A stretch of DNA of 64,000 nt from Aeromonas jandaei (lineage in GTDB: Bacteria; Pseudomonadota; Gammaproteobacteria; Enterobacterales; Aeromonadaceae). The position numbers and the translations under genes are program-made. The DNA lies in NCBI RefSeq assembly GCF_037890695.1, contig NZ_CP149571.1, positions 2,138,001 to 2,202,000 of the forward strand, read 5' to 3'. Positions 56,605-64,000 of the stretch are shown piece after piece (the first letter of the stretch is position 1; each line of letters begins with the position of its first letter). The notes beneath the pieces are model-generated. The model saw only the letters and a program-made list of their open reading frames with translations. It was not told the DNA's origin and did not search any database.

Positions 56605-57894
56605 TCAGGCCAGCGCGGCCTCCAGTGATTTTTCAAGGATTTGCATCCCTTCGTCAATCACTGCCGCCGGGGCGGTCAGCGGGGCGAGAAAACGGATGAC
56701 ATTTGCGCGCACCCCGCATGAGAGCAGGACCAGACCGCGTTTGCCCGCCTCGGCCACCAGACGTTTGGTGAGGTCGGGATCGGGCTGGTCGGCATTGCGC
56801 TGTTTCACCAGCTCCATGGCCACCATGGCACCGGGCCCGCGAATTTGACCTATGCAGTCAAAACGCTCGGCTATGCGTTGCAGCCCCGCCTTGATCTGCT
56901 CACCCTGATCCAGTGCTTTCTGGTTGAGTTTTTCCTCTTCGATCACCTGCAATACCGCCAGCGCGGCGGCGCAGGCGATGGGGGAACCGGCATAGGTGCC
57001 GCCAAGGCCGCCCGGCTTGGCCGCGTTCATGATCTCTGCCTTGCCCACCACGGCGGAGAGGGGGAAGCCGCCCGCCAGACTCTTGGCCAACGTCATGATG
57101 TCCGGCTCGATGCCGGCATACTCGGTGGCGAAGGTCTTGCCGGTGCGACAGAAGCCGCTCTGGATCTCGTCGCAGATGAGCAGAATGCCGTGCTGGTCGC
57201 AGATGCTGCGCAGCTTTTGCATAAAGCTCGGCGAGGCGGGATAGAAGCCCCCTTCGCCCTGTACCGGCTCGATGATGATGGCGGCAACGCGGGAGGGCTC
57301 GATATCGGCGCTGAAGCAGAGGTCGAGGGCGTGCAGGGCATCCTCTTCACTCACCCCCAGATAATCGGCGGGGAAGGGGATGTGGTAGACCTCGCCCGGG
57401 AAGGGGCCAAAGCCGGTCTTGTAGGGCACCACCTTGCCGGTGAGCGCCATCCCCATCATGGTGCGGCCGTGAAAGCCCCCCTTGAAGGCGATGGTGCCGC
57501 TGCGACCGGTGTGGGCACGGGCGATCTTGATGGCGTTCTCGACCGCCTCGGCGCCGGTGGAGAGAAACAGGGTGCGCTTCGGGGTCGGGCCGGGCACCAG
57601 GGCGTTGAGTTTTTCGGCAAGCTCGATATAGCCTGGGTAAGGGGTGACCTGAAAGCAGGTGTGGCTGAATTTTTCCAGCTGCTCGCGTACCGCTGCCACC
57701 ACTTTCGGATGGTTGTGGCCGGTGTTGAGCACGGCGATGCCGGAGGCAAAGTCAATGTAGCGGTTGCCCTCCACATCCCACAGCTCGGCATTCTGCGCAC
57801 GGTCGATAAAGACCGGCAGCAGGGTGCCAACGCCGTTGACCACGGCCGCTTCGCGGCGCGCTTGCCACGCCTTGTTTGATTCTGACTGACTCAT
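56605..57894 (-). CDS. gabT: 4-aminobutyrate aminotransferase
   Basis: A 429-residue class III PLP aminotransferase (GabT/PuuE). It converts GABA and 2-oxoglutarate to succinate semialdehyde and glutamate. The PLP lysine is Lys271 in TLAKSLAGGFPLSAV; other blocks are LSTGAEAVENAIKIARA, FHGRTMMGMALTG and CDEIQSGFCRTG. GabD, encoded 181 bp upstream, takes the product onward. Whether it serves the puu or gab route cannot be told apart by sequence. Confidence 0.94.
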   Translation of the reverse strand: MSQSESNKAWQARREAAVVNGVGTLLPVFIDRAQNAELWDVEGNRYIDFASGIAVLNTGHNHPKVVAAVREQLEKFSHTCFQVTPYPGYIELAEKLNALVPGPTPKRTLFLSTGAEAVENAIKIARAHTGRSGTIAFKGGFHGRTMMGMALTGKVVPYKTGFGPFPGEVYHIPFPADYLGVSEEDALHALDLCFSADIEPSRVAAIIIEPVQGEGGFYPASPSFMQKLRSICDQHGILLICDEIQSGFCRTGKTFATEYAGIEPDIMTLAKSLAGGFPLSAVVGKAEIMNAAKPGGLGGTYAGSPIACAAALAVLQVIEEEKLNQKALDQGEQIKAGLQRIAERFDCIGQIRGPGAMVAMELVKQRNADQPDPDLTKRLVAEAGKRGLVLLSCGVRANVIRFLAPLTAPAAVIDEGMQILEKSLEAALA

Positions 57895-58034
57895 CTTTCC
57901 TCCCTGAGGGGCCCTGGCCCCGAAATTCCCTGACTGAATTGGTGGCGGGCGGCAAACCGCCCGTGCTCGCCGAGCAGCCCATCAGACTGCTCGGCTCTAT
58001 CTGCCTCTATCTATCAAAACGATGGGTTGCAGCA

Positions 58035-58063
58035 AAAAGGCATCTGTAAATGCGATGCCTTTT
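58035..58063 (-). terminator. Hairpin between gabD and gabT
   Basis: AAAAGGCATC (58035-58044) pairs with GATGCCTTTT (58054-58063), loop 9 nt, directly after gabD on the minus strand. It suggests that gabT can be read separately; the 181-bp gap has two more GC hairpins near 57950 and 57970. Confidence 0.7.
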
Positions 58064-58075
58064 GTTGCTATTGCT

Positions 58076-59539
58076 CTAGCGAATGGCGCCAAAGCAGAGG
58101 TATTTGGTCTCCAGATACTCCTCCAGCCCCTCGGCTGCCCCCTCCCGACCCAGACCCGACTCCTTGATGCCGCCAAAGGGGGCCAATTCGGTTGAGATGA
58201 TCCCCTCGTTGATACCTACCATGCCGTATTCAAGCTGCTCGGCGACGCGCCACACCCGGGCGATGTCGCGGCCATAGAAGTAGGCGGCCAGACCATAGGG
58301 GGTATCGTTGGCCAGCGCGATGGCCTCGGCTTCGCTCTCGAAGCGCACCAGCGGCGCGACCGGGCCGAAGATCTCCTCCTGCAGGATGGGGTTGTCCCTG
58401 GCGACCTTGCCGAGAATGGTGGGGCGGTAGAAGAGGGGGCCGGCGGGGTGGGGCTCGCCACCCAGCAGTACTTCGGCACCGGCGGCAACAGATTGTTGCA
58501 CCAGCTCGGCGACCTTGCTGGCGGCGGCCGGATTGATGAGCGGACCGATCTGGGTGCCTTCACTCATGCCATCTCCCACCTTGAAGGCGGCGACGGCGGC
58601 AGTCAGCTTCTCGGCGAAGGCGTCATAGACGCTGGCCTGCACCAGAATGCGGTTGGCGCAGACGCAGGTCTGCCCGGCATTGCGGTATTTGGAGGCGAGC
58701 GCCCCGGCCACGGCGGCGTCGAGGTCGGCGTCGTCAAAGACGATAAAGGGGGCGTTGCCGCCCAGCTCCAGCGAGAGGCGCTTCATGGTGTCGGCGCACT
58801 GGCGCATCAGCAGCTTGCCGATGCGGGTCGAGCCGGTGAAGGAGAGCTTGCGCACAGTCGGGTTGTTGCACAGCTCGTTGCCCACCGCGCTCGGCTGGTG
58901 GCTGGTGACGATATTGATGACCCCGGCGGGGATGCCCGCCTGCTCGGCCAGTACCGCCAGCGCCAGTGCGCAGAGCGGTGTTTCGGCGGCCGGCTTGATG
59001 ACAATGGTGCAACCGGCGGCCAGCGCCGGGCCCGCCTTGCGGGTGATCATGGCAATCGGGAAGTTCCACGGGGTGATGGCGGCGACGACCCCGACCGGCT
59101 GCTTGATGGTGGCCAGCCGGCGATCGCCGCTAAAGCCCGGGATGGTGCGGCCATAGGCGCGCTTGCCCTCTTCGGCGAACCACTGGATGAAGCTGGCGCC
59201 GTAGGTCACTTCCCCTTTGGCTTCCGCCAGCGGCTTGCCCTGCTCGCAGGTCATGATGCGGGCCAGTTCATCGCTGTGGGCGGTGATGGCGGCAAACCAG
59301 GCGTAGAGCTTGTTGCTGCGCTCCTTGGCGGTGAGGGCTGCCCAGGCGGGTTGTGCCGCGTGGGCGGCCGCGATGGCGCGTCGGGTATCCTCTTCATTCA
59401 TGTCGGGCACCTGAGTGATCACGGCACCGGTAGCCGGATTGGTGACCTCGAAGGTGCGGCCGCTGGCGGCCTCGCACCACTGACCATCTATATAGGCGCG
59501 GGATTTGATCAAGCTTTGATTGGAGCTGGTAGCGGACAT
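58076..59539 (-). CDS. gabD: Succinate-semialdehyde dehydrogenase (NADP+)
   Basis: A 487-residue aldehyde dehydrogenase. It oxidises succinate semialdehyde to succinate. The catalytic Cys is in NAGQTCVCANRI, the general base Glu in SLELGGNAPFIVFDDAD, and the cofactor Asn in ITPWNFPIAM. The start at 59539 (MSATSSNQ) has GAGGC 5 bp upstream; a TTG four codons earlier would overlap that site. It lies next to gabT. Confidence 0.94.
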   Translation of the reverse strand: MSATSSNQSLIKSRAYIDGQWCEAASGRTFEVTNPATGAVITQVPDMNEEDTRRAIAAAHAAQPAWAALTAKERSNKLYAWFAAITAHSDELARIMTCEQGKPLAEAKGEVTYGASFIQWFAEEGKRAYGRTIPGFSGDRRLATIKQPVGVVAAITPWNFPIAMITRKAGPALAAGCTIVIKPAAETPLCALALAVLAEQAGIPAGVINIVTSHQPSAVGNELCNNPTVRKLSFTGSTRIGKLLMRQCADTMKRLSLELGGNAPFIVFDDADLDAAVAGALASKYRNAGQTCVCANRILVQASVYDAFAEKLTAAVAAFKVGDGMSEGTQIGPLINPAAASKVAELVQQSVAAGAEVLLGGEPHPAGPLFYRPTILGKVARDNPILQEEIFGPVAPLVRFESEAEAIALANDTPYGLAAYFYGRDIARVWRVAEQLEYGMVGINEGIISTELAPFGGIKESGLGREGAAEGLEEYLETKYLCFGAIR

Positions 59540-59844
59540 GGCAAGCCTCAATGGTGAAACCTGGCAGCAAGGTGGCGATGATGCGGCTCATCCTGTGGTG
59601 CTGCCGTATAAAATAATAAGCACAGGGAGACCATAAATTGAGCTGAAATGTTTTTCAAGTGTTAAATATATTTGAATTGTTGGTGTGCTGCGTGCTAGAA
59701 AATGGGCTGTGTAGCGCAGTTTACCCCGATCCGGTGGCTTGGTGTGATGGTTGGGGTGTGCAAAATAATTAACGATGTGTGTGTAGCATCGCAAACAGCC
59801 AGGGATGGTGCTGGTCCGCTATTTTAACCAGAGGGAAGAGGGAG
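59540..59844. promoter_or_regulatory. Divergent gabD-puuR control region
   Basis: A 305-bp gap with no gene. It is AT-rich in the middle (59600-59680). TATAAAATAATAAGCACA at about 59608 loosely resembles the PuuR recognition sequence reported in E. coli, but I recall that motif only approximately. Confidence 0.35.
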
Positions 59845-60495
59845 ATGACCCATGTTGCGGGAGTGCAGGCTGAAGATGAGAGGGGGCCTGCCATGAGCGG
59901 GCCACAGAGCAGTGAGTGCGAGGCTCGTCTGCAGCTGGTGCCGCAGAGTGGTGCCCGTACCATGGGCGAGCGGTTGGCGGCAGTGCGCCATCAGCTGGGG
60001 CTCTCCCAGCGGCGGGCTGCGGAGCTGAGCGGCCTGACCCACGGTGCCATCTGCATGATAGAGCAGGACAAGGTGAGCCCCTCGGTGGCGTCGTTGCAAA
60101 AGCTGCTCACCGTCTATGGCCTGCCGCTGTCGCGCTTTTTCGCCGAGGAGGAGAGCCGCACCTGCAGCGTGGTGATCAAGGCTGAACAGCTTATCGAGCT
60201 GGGCAGTCAGGGGGTCTCGATGAAGTTGGTGCACAATGGCAACAACCGCCGCCAGCTCGGCTTTATGCTGGAGACCTATCCCCCCGGCACCGACACCGGC
60301 GGGCAGGTCAAGCATCAGGGGGAGGAGGTCGGCACTGTGCTGGAGGGGTCGGTGACCCTGACGGTGGCAGGCCAGAGCTATCAACTCGAAGCGGGCGACA
60401 GCTATGTGATCGACACCGGCGAGCCCCACAGTTTCAGCAATCCGTCGGGGCAGACCTGCCGCATCGTCAGTGCCCACACCCCGGCGAGCTTTTAA
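59845..60495 (+). CDS. puuR: PuuR-like repressor (XRE helix-turn-helix plus cupin)
   Basis: The product has 216 residues. A helix-turn-helix (about 33-85, LGLSQRRAAELSGLTHGAICMIEQDKVSPSVASLQKLL) and a C-terminal cupin (about 135-214, HQGEEVGTVLEGSVTLTVAGQ...GEPHSFSNPS) match E. coli PuuR closely. PuuR represses putrescine-utilisation genes and is relieved by putrescine. The start at 59845 follows GAGGGAAGAGG; an ATG 16 codons in is also possible. It is divergent from gabD and precedes puuB. Confidence 0.92.
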   Translation: MTHVAGVQAEDERGPAMSGPQSSECEARLQLVPQSGARTMGERLAAVRHQLGLSQRRAAELSGLTHGAICMIEQDKVSPSVASLQKLLTVYGLPLSRFFAEEESRTCSVVIKAEQLIELGSQGVSMKLVHNGNNRRQLGFMLETYPPGTDTGGQVKHQGEEVGTVLEGSVTLTVAGQSYQLEAGDSYVIDTGEPHSFSNPSGQTCRIVSAHTPASF

Positions 60496-60540
60496 TCCTG
60501 ACAGTAGTTTGGCAACAGAACCGGTAAGGAAACAGGGATC

Positions 60541-61818
60541 ATGACCGAACATGTAAACAGTTACTACGCAGCCAGCGCCAATAAACACGCGCCCTACCCG
60601 ACATTGACTGAGCAGCTGGAGTGCGATGTCTGCGTCATCGGGGCGGGTTATACCGGCCTCTCCAGCGCCCTGCATCTGGTAGAGAAGGGCTACAAGGTGG
60701 TGGTACTGGAGGCCGCACGAGTCGGCTTTGGCGCCAGCGGCCGCAACGGCGGCCAGATCGTCAACTCCTACAGCCGCGACATTGACACCATAGAAGCGAA
60801 CTGCCCGCCGGATCAGGCCAGGCTGCTCGGTTCCATGCTGTTTGAGGGGGGGCAGATCATCCGTGAGCGGATCAAGCACTATAACATCCAGTGCGATCTG
60901 CAGGAGGGGGGCGTCTTTGCCGCCGAGACCGAGAAGCAGTTCCACGAGCTCAAGGCGCAGAAGGCGCGCTGGGAGAAGTGGGGCAATGAGCAGCTGGAGC
61001 TGCTCGATGCCAAGGGGGTGCGCGAGGTGGTGGCGAGCGATCGCTATGTCGGCGCCCTGCTCGACAAGAGCGGCGGCCATATTCACCCCCTCAATCTGGC
61101 GCTGGGGGAGGCGGAAGCGATCCGCATCCAGGGGGGGCAGATTTTCGAGCAGTCCGCCGTCACCAGCATCACTCCGGGTCAGCCGGCGCTGGTCAAGACC
61201 GCCAAAGGAGCGGTGAAGGCACGCTTTATCGTGGTGGCCGGCAACGCCTACCTCGGCAATCTGGTGCCGGAACTGGCCAGCAAGAGCATGCCTTGCGGCA
61301 CCCAGGTGATCGCCACCGAAGTGCTGGGAGAGGAGCGGGCCCGTTCACTCTTGCCGCAGAACTACTGTCTGGAGGATTGCAACTACCTGCTCGACTACTA
61401 CCGTACCTCCGGCGATCACCGGTTGATCTATGGCGGCGGCGTGGTCTATGGCGCGCGGGATCCGGAAGATATCGAGCGGCTGATCATCCCCAAGATGCTC
61501 AAGACCTTCCCGCAGCTGGCTGACGTCAAGGTGGAGTACACCTGAACCGGCAACTTCCTGCTCACCCTGTCGCGCCTGCCGCAGTTTGGCCGCATCGGCC
61601 CCAACATCTACTACATGCAGGGCTACAGCGGCCATGGGGTCACCTGTACCCATCTGGCGGGCAAGCTGCTCTCCGAAGTGCTGAGCGGTCAGGCGGAGCG
61701 CTTCGATGCGTTTGCCAAACTGCCGCACTACCCCTTCCCGGGTGGCCGGTTGTTCCGCATCCCCTTCACCGCCGCCGGCGCCGCCTGGTACACCCTGCGC
61801 GATCGGCTGGGGGTATAA
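60541..61818 (+). pseudogene. puuB: Gamma-glutamylputrescine oxidoreductase, interrupted by an in-frame TGA
   Basis: An FAD-dependent oxidase of the DAO family (PuuB/OrdL). The Rossmann motif VIGAGYTGLSS is at 32-42. The frame is broken at codon 335 (61543-61545, TGA) and continues in frame to 61818 with GNFLLTLSRLPQFGRIGPNIYYMQGYSGHGV; the total is 425 codons, as in E. coli PuuB, which has Trp at that point (Y-x-W-x-GNFLLT). Again TGG became TGA inside TGGACCGG, as in ptsI. It follows puuR by 45 bp. A sequencing error is likely; if real, the gene is dead. Confidence 0.88.
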
Positions 61819-61856
61819 ACCCGTTCAGCCCGTTGTCAGGGCTGAGCGACGCAAAC

Positions 61857-61885
61857 AACAAGGCCACCGCGAGGGTGGCCTTGTT
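61857..61885. terminator. Terminator between puuB and the DUF3297 gene
   Basis: AACAAGGCCACC (61857-61868) pairs perfectly with GGTGGCCTTGTT (61874-61885), loop 5 nt, then a T-run on the + strand. The genes converge. Confidence 0.92.
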
Positions 61886-61909
61886 TTTAACCGAAGCGGG
61901 CAGCTGCAA

Positions 61910-62158
61910 TTAGCTGTAATAGGCTTCGACGGTGCCCTTGAGCTTGATCAGGATGGGCTGGCCGCGGCGATCCAGCGCCTTGGGGGAGGGGATCTTCACC
62001 CAGCCTTCGCTGATGCAGTACTCTTCGACGTCGGTGCGCTCTTTGCCGTTCAGGCGAATACCGATCGGATGCTCGAAGCAGGCCGCCACATAGTGGGGGC
62101 TGCGGGGATTGCAGGAGAGGTGATCCGGCAGTGCCGGCTTGGTGCTGGTATCGCTCAT
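61910..62158 (-). CDS. DUF3297 family protein
   Basis: An 82-residue soluble protein beginning MSDTSTKPALPDHLSCNPRSPHYV, the usual start of the DUF3297 family, and ending VEAYY(S). Function is unknown for the family. It stands alone, convergent with puuB. Confidence 0.82.
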   Translation of the reverse strand: MSDTSTKPALPDHLSCNPRSPHYVAACFEHPIGIRLNGKERTDVEEYCISEGWVKIPSPKALDRRGQPILIKLKGTVEAYYS

Positions 62159-62275
62159 GGCTATGACCCGAAATGGATATAAAGTGGGGCATTGTAGAGA
62201 ATGGCGTCATGGCATTCAAGGTAACGCCTGCCCGCCCTGCCGCAGCATGTCAGCAATCAGCCACTGTTTTTGACT

Positions 62276-62707
62276 TCAGATGCCCCGCTGCCAATGCATG
62301 ATGATCTCGGCGTGGCCGCTATGCTCGCATATTCTCTGCTCCCCCTCGTGAAAGCCGTTGCGGGTGTAAAAGCGTCGCGCCTGCTCATTCTCGGCGTAGA
62401 CGGTGAGCTCAAGTTGCTCATGCCGTGACTTGAGGTGGTCGAGCAGCTGGCGACCCAGCCCCTGTGATTGCAAGCTCGGGGCGATGAAGAGGGCGGCAAC
62501 AGAGCCCTGATGCCAGGAGATAAACCCCGCCAGCAGCCCTTGGTCGTCATAAACCCAGCTCTCGCTGGCGGGCAGATAGATATCCCGCATCGCTGCACGC
62601 TGCGCATGCCAGAAGTCGGCGGGAATAAAGCCGTGGGCCTTGACCGAGGCCTGATACCAGAGCTCGACTGCGGCATCGAGATCGGATTCTGATAATGGGC
62701 GGATCAT
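62276..62707 (-). CDS. GNAT acetyltransferase, YjaB-like
   Basis: A 143-residue Gcn5-type acetyltransferase. The acetyl-CoA loop is IAPSLQSQGLGRQLLDHLK, followed by VYAENEQARRFYTRNGFHE. A distant paralogue of the gene at 48418-48846. Substrate unknown. Confidence 0.85.
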   Translation of the reverse strand: MIRPLSESDLDAAVELWYQASVKAHGFIPADFWHAQRAAMRDIYLPASESWVYDDQGLLAGFISWHQGSVAALFIAPSLQSQGLGRQLLDHLKSRHEQLELTVYAENEQARRFYTRNGFHEGEQRICEHSGHAEIIMHWQRGI

Positions 62708-62752
62708 AAGTCCCTCAATCGTTGAAGGTGGAAAATAGGCGAGGGGCTACGG

Positions 62753-63031
62753 CTATTCGCCAAGTCCCGTCACGGTATAGTGTCTCTCGACATTGACCGT
62801 GATATCCCCCCAGCGGGAGGCTTTGACCCGGGCCTGATGGGCGGCAAAGGCGGCCGGATCGCGAAAGGTCTCGCAGACCTCGAAGCGGCATGGATTGAGT
62901 CTGCTTTGCATCACCTCGAACTGCTGGCAGCCATGTTCCTGTCGGGTCAGCTGGATATGGTTATCAAGCTCCCCCATGACGGCTGGTAAATCGGAGGCAG
63001 GCACAATGATATAACCGGTTAGCACAACCAT
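62753..63031 (-). CDS. Antibiotic biosynthesis monooxygenase (ABM) domain protein
   Basis: A 92-residue ferredoxin-like dimeric alpha-beta barrel protein. The block EHGCQQFEVMQSRLNPCRFEVCETFRDPAAFAAHQA is typical of the ABM/YgiN/LsrG group, which includes quinol monooxygenases. The start at 63031 (MVVLTGYIIV) has AAGAGAT upstream and is the family start; upstream ATGs give an unconserved extension. Confidence 0.82.
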   Translation of the reverse strand: MVVLTGYIIVPASDLPAVMGELDNHIQLTRQEHGCQQFEVMQSRLNPCRFEVCETFRDPAAFAAHQARVKASRWGDITVNVERHYTVTGLGE

Positions 63032-63175
63032 ATTTATCTCTTTGGTGGGCAACATTGTTAGATGTATTGTCGAAGCAAGGTCAGATGTTTTTATTTGCTG
63101 TGAACTCACCCAACCTCTTTTTATATTTTAAATATCTGGCCAGCACAAAATAAATGGAATCCATAAAGACAGGGG

Positions 63176-63634
63176 CTACATGGTGGTTACCGCTATCTGC
63201 TGGAGTTTTTGTTGGTGCGGACTGGACTGACGAATAAAATAGCCAATGCACTCTTCATCGCTCTCATCGAGACAGATTAACAACTGATCTTCCGATGGCG
63301 AAAATTTCAGATAGTAGACATAGTCGGTATCCTCATTCTGCGACATATCAAAGCAATCTTTGCCGCCATTCTCATTGAGAATATGCTCTTCCAGCTTGTA
63401 AAATCCGGAAGCGGATGGCTCGCGTTCAATAATATAGGATGATTCGATCTGCTGCTGGTTTGCCGAGGTATAGAGACGGCCATCCGCCCTGAAGTCGTAC
63501 TCTTCATAACAGCTGGTATCGGCAAAATTGAGGCGCCATACCCCGATAACCGGATGAGCATCACTGTTAATGGTCTGGCCTGCATGGAGATTCATGCTGA
63601 AGAGAATGGAGAATATAGCCGCAGTCTTGTTCAT
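63176..63634 (-). CDS. Secreted hypothetical protein
   Basis: The product has 152 residues. A signal peptide (MNKTAAIFSILFSMNLHA) is followed by a small domain with cysteines in TSCYEEYDF, GKDCFDMS, LICLDE and EECIGYF, enough for two disulfides. GVWRLNFADTSCYEEYDFRADG resembles the lipocalin-like GxW start, a loose likeness only. The start at 63634 has AGGGA upstream. Confidence 0.7.
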   Translation of the reverse strand: MNKTAAIFSILFSMNLHAGQTINSDAHPVIGVWRLNFADTSCYEEYDFRADGRLYTSANQQQIESSYIIEREPSASGFYKLEEHILNENGGKDCFDMSQNEDTDYVYYLKFSPSEDQLLICLDESDEECIGYFIRQSSPHQQKLQQIAVTTM

Positions 63635-63655
63635 CTGGTCATCCCTGATATCCAT

Positions 63656-64000
63656 GCGCTGTTATTGAGCCTGGCTTGCCAACGTAGCGTTTATCCAGTT
63701 ACCGCACTGTTGGCTGCCGTTATCCAGCTTCCATTCTTCAGCTGCCATTCGTTACCGTGCGGCTTGCGGGGCCAGCATTGACCGGAAACACCCCTATGGC
63801 TCTGCTGCAAAGCCCTTATTGTGCGCGTTCGCACGATGAAAAGTTATCAAAAATTATCAAAAATCTTTAAAACCAGCGGCCTGTCACATTGCGCAAAGTC
63901 AGGGCTGGCGCAGCTGGCGGCGCTCATCGGTCATATTGGCGATTAATGTGGTGTTTTCTTTTATATTTTATAATCCAAATCCCCTTGCTGAATATCGCAA
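63656..64000. other. 345-bp non-coding end of window
   Basis: No supported gene. It holds a short hairpin GTGCG-CGTT-CGCAC (63821-63834) and a tandem direct repeat TTATCAAAAA x2 (63844-63863) in an AT-rich tract, possibly promoter DNA for a gene beyond the window. Confidence 0.4.

Noticed and set aside
63844..63863. Tandem repeat as part of a CRISPR array or attachment site
   Set aside because: Only two 10-bp units with no spacers and no integrase or cas gene nearby.

Overview
The window looks like one continuous piece of an Aeromonas chromosome. It is GC-rich, carries a complete exeAB plus exeC-N type II secretion cluster in the Aeromonas arrangement, and its housekeeping genes (cysK-ptsHI-crr, pykF, rdgC, sbcCD, tusE, yccA) read like gammaproteobacterial orthologues. 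I see no prophage, insertion sequence, CRISPR array or rRNA. There is one tRNA gene, tRNA-Ser(UGA).

Layout. 1-4.2 kb: the 3' part of an unknown gene, then tusE, yccS, yccA and tRNA-Ser. 4.3-12.4 kb: an L-ascorbate utilisation locus. ulaR, ulaE, a YbhA-like phosphatase and ulaG run leftward; a fused EIIC-EIIB gene, ulaC, ulaF and ulaD run rightward. The two arms share a 512-bp AT-rich control region. Import by the PTS gives ascorbate-6-phosphate, which UlaG, UlaD, UlaE and UlaF convert to D-xylulose-5-phosphate. 12.4-26.4 kb: exeN to exeC, then exeB and exeA, all leftward. 26.6-31.3 kb: an HD-GYP protein, a long FabH-like ketosynthase, and a VWA/MoxR pair. 31.4-35.5 kb: cysK, ptsH, ptsI, crr. 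35.5-43.3 kb: a PAS-GGDEF cyclase, mscK, pykF, a small ORF and a DODA-type dioxygenase. 43.3-52.5 kb: sbcC, sbcD, a GNAT gene, rdgC, an FKBP isomerase, an NptA-type Na+/phosphate transporter with a PhoB box, and a small secreted protein. 52.6-61.8 kb: a polyamine/GABA region with two PuuP-like permeases, gabT, gabD, puuR and puuB. 61.9-64 kb: small genes (DUF3297, GNAT, ABM-domain, secreted hypothetical).

Two things stand out. First, each PuuP-like permease gene is preceded by a copy of the same roughly 300-nt leader: a promoter with identical -35 and -10 hexamers and 17-bp spacing, an intrinsic-terminator-like hairpin, a second hairpin, and a short ORF that overlaps the permease start codon. 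This looks like a duplicated attenuation or translational-coupling device that I cannot match to a known family. Second, four genes are broken by one-base lesions: ybhA-like, ptsI, permease 1 and puuB. The ptsI and puuB lesions are the same change, TGG to TGA inside TGGACCGG. The ybhA insertion abuts GGWCC, and the permease lesion can be read the same way. A premature stop at Trp498 of PTS enzyme I is hard to accept biologically, so systematic sequencing error at a modified motif is my leading explanation, and these genes may be intact in the organism.
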